A stretch of 12,837 nt of DNA from Smittium mucronatum (taxonomy: Eukaryota; Kickxellomycota; Harpellomycetes; Harpellales; Legeriomycetaceae), in the NCBI GenBank assembly GCA_001953115.1, contig LSSL01004436.1, positions 1-12,837 of the forward strand. Direction: 5' to 3'. Both the position numbers and the translations under genes were made by a program. A model generated the notes under the pieces. That model had not been told where the DNA came from. It ran no database searches and worked only from the letters and a program-made list of their open reading frames with translations. This document shows, piece after piece, positions 1 to 7,069 of this stretch (position 1 is its first letter; every line of letters begins with the position of its first letter).

Positions 1-50
1 TTTTTTCATTCCAATAAACCTTTTTTTCTGGACCTATGGGGTCATTTTTA
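1..50. repeat. Left arm of an imperfect inverted repeat
   Basis: The first 27 bases, starting TTTTTTCATTCCAATA, match the reverse complement of 1141-1167 at about 23 of 27 positions. A looser match continues to the T-rich block at 38-50 (against 1117-1129). Much of the match is T-runs, so it is weak. The pair encloses both the MITE and the SINE-like element and could be the terminal repeats of an older DNA element or two unrelated solo repeats in opposite orientation. The left arm may continue outside the window. Confidence 0.3.
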
Positions 51-72
51 TAACCAATAAGCGGATTTCACT

Positions 73-345
73 TATATGGGAGATTCCCATAGAGAGAATA
101 AACTTTGCTATTAAATTTTTACTTTTTTCTAATTTGGAAAAATTGAAATAAGACCTGGTGTTAATTTATTCGGCAATTCAAACTATGAATTTTAGAGGCT
201 AATTTTCTACTGGTAAAGCGTTGTAATTTATTAGAGCCAGCATGTTTTTCTATTTTTATTGGACTGGTTTTTTTTATAAATTCAAGTATAGCCAATAGTA
301 TTCACAGAAAAAAAAAGTCTGGTCTTCGAAAGAATCTCCCACATA
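73..345. mobile_element. MITE-like element, copy A (273 bp)
   Basis: This is a short non-coding element bounded by terminal inverted repeats: TATATGGGAGATTC at 73-86 and GAATCTCCCACATA at 332-345, whose reverse complement matches at 13 of 14 positions. A TA lies at each outer edge, which fits insertion at TA by a Tc1/mariner-type transposase, but other families cannot be excluded. It is AT-rich and has no ORF. A diverged second copy lies at 5474-5740. The two share the termini and internal blocks such as CAATTCAAACTATGAA versus CAATTCATAATTGAAA, the CTACTGGTAAA/CTATTGGTAAA block, and a closing block around AGTCTGGTCTTCGAAAGAATC. Sharing along the whole length in two places makes a dispersed element much more likely than a chance palindrome. 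Confidence 0.7.
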
Positions 346-431
346 GATAAATATCAGTCATTATTGGTTAAGGTTTAATTGTTCTTAGGTATTATTAGTT
401 TTTTGCTTTTGGTTGGTATAAATAATTATTC

Positions 432-445
432 AACCCATTAATAAA
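432..445. repeat. Target-site duplication, left, of SINE-like copy 1
   Basis: AACCCATTAATAAA occurs immediately before the CCCCTAAG start of the retroposon and is repeated exactly at 1064-1077 just after its end. A 14-bp perfect duplication is typical of target-primed reverse transcription by a LINE-type machinery and fixes both ends of the element. Confidence 0.9.
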
Positions 446-470
446 CCCCTAAGAGTGAAATACCCTGCCG

Positions 471-481
471 TGGTTTAGGGG
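471..481 (+). promoter_or_regulatory. A-box-like motif in SINE-like copy 1
   Basis: TGGTTTAGGGG fits the Pol III A-box consensus (TGGYNNAGTGG) at 10 of 11 positions and lies 25 nt from the element's start, the normal place for an internal promoter. It is identical in the second copy. No convincing B box stands at tRNA-like spacing: the TTTTCGAAGTA at 496-506 is too close and imperfect, and GTTCGA at 670-675 is far away. The same bases also form the 3' arm of the first hairpin, so the match may be structural. T-runs at 495-498 would tend to stop Pol III early. Confidence 0.35.
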
Positions 482-747
482 CTTAATAGTGTGCTTTTCG
501 AAGTACACTAGACTAAAATTTCACGCAGCGTTGTACTATTCTTGGTTGGGAGTAGTGGAGATAGCGCACAGCGATTCGGAGGACAGCGATTCCAGAGGAG
601 GACCATCTAGAAACAGGAGGAACCGATCGTTTAGCACAGCTGAGACATAGTCTAGTGCACAAGTCCAGCGTTCGACAGTCAGACGGATCTCAGCGTCTAA
701 CAGCTATTTGTAGGAAAGCCATATCGATCAATCCCACGTTTGAGTGG

Positions 748-783
748 GAGTCTAATTTCATTAATCCTGTTAGAAGTAGACTC
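748..783 (+). other. RNA hairpin with a compensatory change between copies
   Basis: The left arm GAGTCTA (748-754) pairs fully with TAGACTC (777-783), with a further G-U pair outside and a 22-nt loop. At the matching place in the second copy the arms are GAGCCTA (12514-12520) and TAGGCTC (12543-12549). One pair has changed from U-A to C-G by substitutions on both arms, and the stem stays fully paired. This supports a folded RNA rather than plain repeat DNA. Confidence 0.6.
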
Positions 784-1044
784 TGGCTAGGAGCTCAGTA
801 GCTTAAATGAACTATTGTTCATTGCAAAGAGCGTAATTCTTGACTGCATGTAACCTCCGTCATCCAGCCTACTTGGAGCAATGCCAGGGGGGTCTTTCGG
901 TTGTTAGACTGAAACCTTTTCCCGTAGGTACGCAGCCGGTAGTCCGGCAGAGGAGCTTATTGTAGTTAGGATAATAGTCTTTTCTATACGTCTTTTTCTT
1001 TTTTTCAAATTTTTTTAGTATAATTTTTAATGACGTTATCTTAC

Positions 1045-1050
1045 AATAAA
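1045..1050 (+). terminator. AATAAA polyadenylation-like signal in the SINE-like element
   Basis: AATAAA lies 13 nt before the 3' end of the element and is conserved in copy 2 (12813-12818), where the end runs into an A-rich tail. The spacing is that of a cleavage and polyadenylation signal. This suggests that the mobilised RNA was, or mimics, a Pol II transcript, or that the 3' end is borrowed from a LINE. Confidence 0.45.
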
Positions 1051-1063
1051 ATTCCGTGATACA

Positions 1064-1077
1064 AACCCATTAATAAA
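1064..1077. repeat. Target-site duplication, right, of SINE-like copy 1
   Basis: This is an exact repeat of the 14 bases at 432-445 (AACCCATTAATAAA), directly after the retroposon's 3' end. Together the two mark the insertion point. Confidence 0.9.
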
Positions 1078-1662
1078 GCTTTTTAAATTTTGATAAAGAA
1101 AATAACCCCGCAGATCTAAAAAGAGGGTCTATTTCAATAAAAAAAAATGTCTAATGGGATGAAAAAAAAGGTCTATTGCTAAGAAAAACCCTGTAATAAA
1201 TTGTCTTGCTCTCGGGAATCCATATTAAAGTCCCCGATGATAATCACCTAGTTTTCGAGGCTTAAATGATCTGGACACAAGGATGCCAACCATTAAATTG
1301 GATATTTCTAGCATGTTAATTTGACTTAAAAAAACACGAATTGGAGCATTGGCATCCATTTTGGCCGATTATTATACAGACTGACCATCTATTATTTAAT
1401 CGATAACTATGAGGGGGAGAATATTTCACCATATCCCATTTCACGCCACATAAATTCTAAGCAATTAAAACAAAATTGTCTACTGGTAAATTATAGTGGT
1501 ATAAACTAAAAAATTTAGTGGAAAAATACGTGCAAATGAATTATTACTTTTAAATGAAGAGTACGAAAAAATTAAAAGGGAGGGAATGTCCAAAAGGTAT
1601 AAATTGATGTAAAGTTGGCAAAAAAAGATTCTCTAAATCAATATAGTACAAGAAAAAGATAC
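1078..1662. other. Intergenic spacer downstream of the reductase gene
   Basis: This AT-rich stretch contains the right arm of the weak inverted repeat (1117-1167) and otherwise no supportable gene or RNA. A 9-bp inverted repeat (1281-1289 and 1349-1357) is within chance expectation. It should contain the 3' UTR and poly(A) site of the minus-strand reductase gene, but no single signal stands out. A short CTACTGGTAAA match at about 1478-1490 resembles the MITE interior and could be a decayed fragment. Confidence 0.4.
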
Positions 1663-3957
1663 TTATTTTCCATTGTACCAAGTATCAGATTGGTAGCGAC
1701 CGACTTTTTTCATTTGGTTAAGAATCTCTTCGGGATCACTGGATTTATCTCCGTGGAGGGAAATGATGTCTTTCAATGCCTTAGCCACATCTACAGCCAT
1801 TCTGCTACCATCACCACAGATATAGAAGTATCCACCCTGCTCGAAAAGCAATTTGTAGACGAGATCTCCATTTTCTATTACTCTATCTTGGACGTACACC
1901 TTTTTTCCGGGGATGTCTCTGGAAAATGCAGTAAATAATTTGGAGTCTGGATTATTATTGCCAAGAGTACTGAAGCAATCAGTTAATTCGTCTCCATAAA
2001 TGAAATCGAGACGCTCATGGCGATTACCAAAGAATAAAACAGTAGCTCCCAAATCCTCAACTCCGGATATGACCATTTGAGCTCTTTCACGAACAAATCC
2101 TCTAAATGGAGCAAGACCAGTACCGGGACCGACCATAACAACTGGGATTCTGGGATCTTCTGGGAGTTTAAATGTGGATTTACGAATATAAATAGGGATC
2201 CTGAAATCGTTATTTTGGACAAGCTCTGTGGTCAACATCTTATGTCTTAAAGCATAAGGAGGATCAAATGGCTCAACCTTAGATGGGGCTCTACCATCAA
2301 GAGTACCATACTTTTGAATCTGAACATCCACGGCAGCAGCAATGAAGTTGGATGACACACCGTATCTATTTAGACCATTTACATTCTTATACTTCAACAC
2401 AGCAACACTTGCGGACACTTTGTTGGGAGTTTCAAGACTTGATGATGATATAGAGTATTGTCTAGGAGATTGGCGAGGAAGCATACTTAAAAGAATATCG
2501 AATTTAAGCTTGAATCTTTCGTTTTCTGATACATTAGAATCGGCTTCAATAGAGACCAATTTCGTCAGAAGCTCTCCGGGAGAGGTCACGGGCTTTTTAA
2601 TTTCTTCGGTGTAGAAGTCATTATCCTTAACCAATTTACTAAGATATTCGGTTCCAACCTGGGACTTGACATTAGGCATAAGTACATCCTTTATAGTATC
2701 CTGTGTTGTTGGAGTTGTAACATCCATGAAAAATGTAAGAACATTTTTATAGGTATTGAAGCTGTATGGAAGAGAGCCAGAGTTAGTAGAATCAGGGTTA
2801 GGAACAATATTAATAACCTGCTCAGGATCAACATCCATTAAAGCAAAGAGAGAATCAACATTGAGGTCGAAATTGAAAGGCCAAAGGTAAAGGTGGTCTC
2901 CTGTGGTGTAAGTTATAGAACTATCGCTGATATCGAATTCAATATGTACAATACTTTTTTCATTTTCAGGGCTTGACAGGTGTTTAGCGCTGATTACCAT
3001 AGAGTTCCAAGGATTACTTATATCAACCTTTATCTGCTCTGGTGGAAGATCAGATTCGTTTTCAATGTTAGAATATCTGAACTTGACAAACTTCTTTTTA
3101 TCATAAATTGGAGCGTTTTTGTTTATTTCAGTGATGATCCAATCAGCGACATAGGGAGCGCTAGAGCCTGAAGAGGGCTTCAAACCGATGTGATCAACTA
3201 TTAATGGAACGACAGTATCCTTCCACTTAGCGAAATCGGCTCCAGTATCTTTGCTGCCATCTCCGAGACCGTGGGGACCCAATAGAGTGGCACCCAAACT
3301 AACAAGTCTTCTTGTAACGTGCTTTGAATGGGCATTAAAGTCGACATAAGAGGAATCTCCTAAACCGAATGAGGCAAAAGTCAAATTCTTCAGAGGCTTA
3401 TCCTTATCATAAACATAGTCAGGAGATATCTCTTCTGATTCAGGGACCTGGAACTTTGGTGCCTCAAGAGAGGAATAGTCATCATTAGTAGGTGTATTCT
3501 CGGGGATCAACTTGTTGTACCAACTAATCATGTCGTCTGTGGGCTCACCATCACCAGTGGAAGATAGGAGGAACACTACAATTTTGCCTTCACCGATTCT
3601 GGAAAGAGATTCAACATCGAAATCCTGGGGATCAATAACCATGGGGTTGGCAGAGAAATCGCTTTGAAGTGATCTAGAAAGACGCTTCGCCAAATCCTCT
3701 GAGGTACCTGTTTGAGTACCATAAATTATAACTACATCCTTTGACTTGGCTTTCATTACATCAGGAATGCTTCTTTCTTCATTAACTACGAGGGCAGAAT
3801 CTTGGTCTTCTTCACTGGACCCACTTCGGCTGTTTAAGGCCGAGTAAACATACTTACCCAGAACAAGTGCAGAAGCTCCAACCAATACTGATGTAGCCAA
3901 AGTAAGCTCACGCTTGTTGAGTTTGAGAAGGGAGGCACTTTTTTCAACTGATTTCAT
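1663..3957 (-). CDS. NADPH-cytochrome P450 reductase (diflavin, membrane-anchored)
   Basis: The product passes electrons from NADPH through FAD and FMN to cytochromes P450 (and probably squalene epoxidase) on the cytosolic face of the ER. The 764-residue length is slightly above the family's usual 680-710. An N-terminal anchor lies at about 18-36. The FMN domain has YGTQTGTSED (79-88), STGDGEPTDD (133-142) and FGLGDSSYVDFN (197-208). The connecting and FAD region has TGDHLYLWP (352-360), RQYS (499-502) and GVSSNF (533-538). The NADPH site has GPGTGLAPFRGF (610-621), the SR and KVYVQD phosphate-contact motifs (679-680, 686-691), CGDGSRMA (714-721) and the flavin-stacking Trp760. Oddities are an acidic insertion of about 35 residues at 152-187 in the FMN domain, GLGDSS where most relatives have GLGN(S/K)T, and four residues after Trp760, where CPRs usually have one. 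ATG 3957 has A at -3 and is the first ATG after an in-frame TAG near 4030. The gene is probably equivalent to yeast NCP1 or CPR1. The GLGDSS motif recalls Tah18/NDOR1, but that family lacks the N-terminal anchor. Confidence 0.95.
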   Translation of the reverse strand: MKSVEKSASLLKLNKRELTLATSVLVGASALVLGKYVYSALNSRSGSSEEDQDSALVVNEERSIPDVMKAKSKDVVIIYGTQTGTSEDLAKRLSRSLQSDFSANPMVIDPQDFDVESLSRIGEGKIVVFLLSSTGDGEPTDDMISWYNKLIPENTPTNDDYSSLEAPKFQVPESEEISPDYVYDKDKPLKNLTFASFGLGDSSYVDFNAHSKHVTRRLVSLGATLLGPHGLGDGSKDTGADFAKWKDTVVPLIVDHIGLKPSSGSSAPYVADWIITEINKNAPIYDKKKFVKFRYSNIENESDLPPEQIKVDISNPWNSMVISAKHLSSPENEKSIVHIEFDISDSSITYTTGDHLYLWPFNFDLNVDSLFALMDVDPEQVINIVPNPDSTNSGSLPYSFNTYKNVLTFFMDVTTPTTQDTIKDVLMPNVKSQVGTEYLSKLVKDNDFYTEEIKKPVTSPGELLTKLVSIEADSNVSENERFKLKFDILLSMLPRQSPRQYSISSSSLETPNKVSASVAVLKYKNVNGLNRYGVSSNFIAAAVDVQIQKYGTLDGRAPSKVEPFDPPYALRHKMLTTELVQNNDFRIPIYIRKSTFKLPEDPRIPVVMVGPGTGLAPFRGFVRERAQMVISGVEDLGATVLFFGNRHERLDFIYGDELTDCFSTLGNNNPDSKLFTAFSRDIPGKKVYVQDRVIENGDLVYKLLFEQGGYFYICGDGSRMAVDVAKALKDIISLHGDKSSDPEEILNQMKKVGRYQSDTWYNGK

Positions 3958-3979
3958 CTTATATAAAAATATGCTAGAT

Positions 3980-4257
3980 CTAATAAAAAACAGTAATACA
4001 GATTTTTTTGAATTGGGATATCTGAAAGGGTGCTAGATCCTCTAGAATAATATTAACACAAACCTTATAAAGATGGTTTATTTACCAAAAGTGATTTTAT
4101 AAAAGGATTCGAACTACGAATTGGCGATGAAAATGCTCCTGAATACCTAATGTTGAGAATTCGGGTTCAGATATAAAGAAAAAACTATATACGATTTAAA
4201 GCTATTATTTCGTAGCTTAGGGACAGGATAAGAAAAGATGAGGATAAAAATACTTAC
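3980..4257 (-). promoter_or_regulatory. Probable intron in the reductase 5' leader
   Basis: On the minus strand GAG|GTAAGTA at 4260-4251 is a near-perfect fungal 5' splice site. TTTTTTATTAG ending at 3980 is a good 3' splice site, giving a 278-nt intron that ends 22 nt before the reductase ATG. I saw no clear CTRAC-type branch site. An alternative acceptor, TATATAAG ending at 3958, directly abuts the ATG; it would join 14 codons from an upstream ATG (4299-4258, open and in phase) to the reductase. With the TAG acceptor, that same ATG would instead form a 15-codon upstream ORF stopping just after the junction. A leader intron is an inference from splice signals only. Confidence 0.4.
4188..4194 (-). 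promoter_or_regulatory. Possible sterol response element core (TCGTATA)
   Basis: The minus strand reads ATCGTATAT about 231 nt upstream of the reductase ATG. TCGTATA is the core bound by Upc2/Ecm22 zinc-cluster activators of ergosterol genes in ascomycete yeasts, and a P450 reductase serving Erg11 would be a sensible target. A 7-mer in AT-rich DNA arises easily by chance, it would lie inside the proposed leader intron, and the regulator is not known to exist in this organism. Confidence 0.2.
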
Positions 4258-4299
4258 CTCAAACACGAACCTGCTAGAAAAATTCAAGTGGAATTTCAT

Positions 4300-5473
4300 G
4301 CCTATATATTTAATTTGGAATATGAATAGCCGATGTACCTATTCATGTGTTAGTAGAGTACCTAGACACGGGCTTTCAGCTAGTTCGAGCACGGTTTTTG
4401 CGTTCTTTATCTAAACAGTCCAGATACTACAAAAACTAGACGATAGTACCAAATTTCACATTCAATGAAACCGAAATCCACCAATGGGAGGATTTCAAAC
4501 GCCATCATGGGAAATTTTTTATTGGGGAGATTTATATACTATGACACTACATCACATTCATAATGAGCAAGACGCACAACAAATTCATGCACAAATTGTT
4601 TCGGCTTCGCATACTCGCCAAAAACTCCACTTACATACTTATTCGATCGATATTAAGAGTACAGACTCTAATCTACGAATAATTTATTCACGATCTTTTC
4701 TTTACAACATTCCGTTTATATTACATTTGATAGTAATTTTTATTTAATCGTATAGCGAGGTTTCCATTCATGGCCAAAAGATTTTTACCCAGAATTACGT
4801 TTTTATTTACAAAATCAGGTTCACAATTATAGACTAATAAAATTTTGTGAATCTGAACAAATTCATTCGTTTTATGGTAGAATATGTGATAGTGGGATGT
4901 TCCTGGGCTTTTAACTTTTCCTCCGAATACTAGAGGAATAATAAACACCGTTTTACGTGACGAGTTACATGTTTTCTCATGATTTTTATTTTCTTCATTA
5001 TTTGATACCTAAGTTGATAAACAGTTTCTGGGAGACAGGATAACCCCTAATCTTTTCCGTGACCAAATTATTTCCATATTCCTGATTTAGTTTATTAACA
5101 ATTTCAATTGGTCTGAATTTCAAATTTATCCAATAATTTATAAAATCAATTTTCGAATACTAGCATTGTTAGTTATGAAAGGCATTTTTGTACCATCGGT
5201 ACTGAAAGGGTTAAACGCCCAGGGTGCATTATGCACACCCATTTGTTATGGAATAAATTACTTCATTTGTCATTAAATGGTAAGTAGATAATGGAATGTA
5301 AGTTTATCGTAGAATGATTTTAAGTAGCGTAATTATTGGCCATGAGTTATGGCGAGATTAAGCCATATGGTAATTAAAAGGGTAATAACGCAGCCCGAAA
5401 TTAAATATATATGATTCAATGATTGAAAACATAATCTATAATGATGTAAAGTATTTTTACACAAAATTGCACT
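4300..5473. other. AT-rich intergenic region without a recognised gene
   Basis: No open frame here looks like a gene. The longest (4484-4747, + strand, 87 codons) is low-complexity, rich in His and Ile, and has no recognisable domain or signal peptide. A second TCGTATA (4748-4754) and a small hairpin around GGGTGCATTATGCACACCC (about 5222-5240) are visible. The interval presumably includes promoter sequence for the minus-strand reductase; the rest is unassigned. Confidence 0.4.
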
Positions 5474-5740
5474 AATATGAGAGATTCTCAAAAGTGCAGT
5501 TACTTTGTTAACAAGTTTTTGATCCTTTCCTAATATGGAAATATGAGACTAAAAGTTATAAAATTATTGGACAATTCATAATTGAAACTACAGTAAGAAA
5601 TTTCCTATTGGTAAATTTCAGAATACTTATCAGCTCTAATGTATTTTTACACTATTATTAGCTTTTTAATGTTTAATATCTATTTTATCCAATGGTTTCA
5701 TAGTAAAAAAATTCTAGTCTTGAAAAGAATCTCCCAAATG
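5474..5740. mobile_element. MITE-like element, copy B (267 bp, diverged)
   Basis: This is homologous along its length to 73-345 and in the same orientation. The left end AATATGAGAGATTC (5474-5487) and right end GAATCTCCCAAATG (5727-5740) are inverted repeats of each other. Internal matches to copy A include the ACTTTG..TAA..TTTTT block after the left end, the CTATTGGTAAAT block and the closing stretch before GAATCTCCC. Divergence is much higher than between the two SINE-like copies, so these insertions look older. It has no ORF, and the flanking TA duplication is no longer clear here. Confidence 0.65.
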
Positions 5741-7069
5741 GTGCAGGGACTATTGACCCACCTCACTTTTCATCCAGATCAACGAATTATTTTTCATAAT
5801 TGAAATTCATTACGCGAATAGATATTGTTAATTTTTCCAAAAAACACACATTTATGTTCATTGATTATTATTCTGTTTTAAGTGGTGAAAAAGTAGGTGA
5901 AATATCCAATAGATAAAATGCAAATAGTCGATAGTTACATTACCATCCATGTACATCTTTTCATATGCATTATGGAAAAATTGAGACCAAGTCAAAAGTG
6001 AATTTTTTTGAAAATAGTCGAGCAAATGAAAACAAGAAAATGTATTCACTTTTCTCGAAATAGAACTAAAAAAGGTTAGAGATTATTAACCTACCAATTA
6101 TTATCAGTATTTGATATTTTGGGAATTCTTTTATAGACCAGACTTTATTTAAATAAGTAAATCATTGGCTATAAACAATTTTATAATCACTAAACCAATT
6201 ACATATAAAAGATCCTTCTCTAAAACATCTTGAACATTCTTCCAATAGAAGATTGCTTTTGCAACTCTAACTCCAGATTAACCAATTATTTTGTAAAAAT
6301 AGTAGATAACTACTCCAAATTAGAAAAGAGAGATATTTTAATACAGATGTATCCGTTCTAAAAGAGGATATCCCATTTATTTTGGAGATCAAATAATTCT
6401 GATTTGCCTCTACAAATATGTGTGATAATTTGATTGAGAATCTGACAATTGAAATTCTAATAAACATGATAAGCAAATAAAAGTCTTGTCATTTATAGGA
6501 AATATTGGGTTAATTATTAAACGCAAAACGTTTTATTATTTTCAGAGACTATATCTTTTCACATGCCCTTTTATTTTTATAGGTCATTTTCCCAGTTTTC
6601 AAGCATATTAAATTATTTCACATAAAAAACTCATGATATTTTTAACTAAATCCAAGCACTTTTCTCGCTGATTATTTTTTATTTTTTTATTGAAATATTT
6701 ATCAAAACTTTTAAAGATATCCTAAATAGAAGTATATATTATAATAACATAAGCATAAGCATAAAAAGATATATAAAAAAATAAGCAAACAGTCTATAGT
6801 TGTATACTAGATTAATTTATCTGCTTGCGGAAGATAAATTGTCTTAAAAATAATGTTAGAATTTATAATTTTGTAGATATATTTGGTACTTTGTTTCAAT
6901 ATAAGAATTTATTTAGTTTAAAAAGTAAACCAAGTCAAATAAAAGTATTGTAAAATGTTCTGTTTGTTAAACTATTATGAAAATGTTTCACATTCTATAC
7001 CATTTCAAAAATGATGCCTGAATTAATTGAGAAGCTGAAAACGAAATGTATCAAGCACCAGAAATAATA
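5741..7069. other. Very AT-rich spacer upstream of the chromovirus remnant
   Basis: I see no gene or structural RNA. Short open frames on the minus strand (5858-6049, 6267-6476) are AT-rich, Ile/Phe/Asn-heavy products without recognisable features. A small CATAAG tandem run lies near 6750-6770. The 5' LTR and primer-binding site of the retrotransposon would be expected near 6700-7069, but I find no sequence resembling the tentative 3' LTR. Confidence 0.4.

Larger units (their letters stand above)
446..1063 (+). mobile_element. Long SINE-like retroposon, copy 1 (618 bp, complete)
   Basis: The element begins with CCCCTAAG and ends with CCGTGATACA, and is flanked by a perfect 14-bp target-site duplication. 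A second copy starting at 12211 aligns end to end with about 30 substitutions and 3 small indels (about 95% identity by eye). It has no long ORF. Its GC content is clearly higher than the surrounding AT-rich DNA. Hairpins visible in the + strand RNA are 446-452/475-481 (CCCCTAA/TTAGGGG), 487-496/501-510 (10 bp around a TTCG loop), 748-754/777-783, 895-902/907-914 and 935-939/944-948. A T-rich block follows at about 976-1018 and AATAAA lies at 1045-1050, 13 nt before the end. These features indicate a retroposed structured non-coding RNA. It is longer than classical tRNA SINEs; SINE-like elements of several hundred bp are known in some fungi, including powdery mildews. I do not recognise the parent RNA. 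It could alternatively be the end region of an unseen LINE. Confidence 0.85.

Noticed and set aside
446..481. CCCCTAA as a telomere repeat or telomerase template
   Set aside because: It occurs once, pairs with TTAGGGG in a hairpin, and no tandem array or template-length sequence is present.
1281..1357. 9-bp inverted repeat GGATGCCAA / TTGGCATCC with a 59-base spacer
   Set aside because: An inverted repeat of this length and spacing is expected once or more by chance in a window this size, and the arms do not extend.
1475..1500. TCTACTGGTAAATTATAG resembling the MITE interior
   Set aside because: The match is short and lacks both termini; it could be a fragment of a third copy but cannot be separated from chance.
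1615..3171. Plus-strand open frames opposite the reductase
   Set aside because: They are antisense shadows of the conserved minus-strand coding sequence.
4105..4125. GGATTCGAAC, like the reverse complement of a tRNA T-loop
   Set aside because: The T-stem does not pair and no anticodon arm, D-arm or acceptor stem can be drawn around it.
4484..4747. 87-codon open frame on the + strand
   Set aside because: The product is repetitive in His, Ile and Ser, has no domain or secretion signal, and no promoter or splice context favours it. It is of chance length for AT-rich DNA.
5858..6476. Two short minus-strand open frames of 63 and 69 codons
   Set aside because: They are extremely AT-rich with biased composition, no conserved motif and no supporting context.
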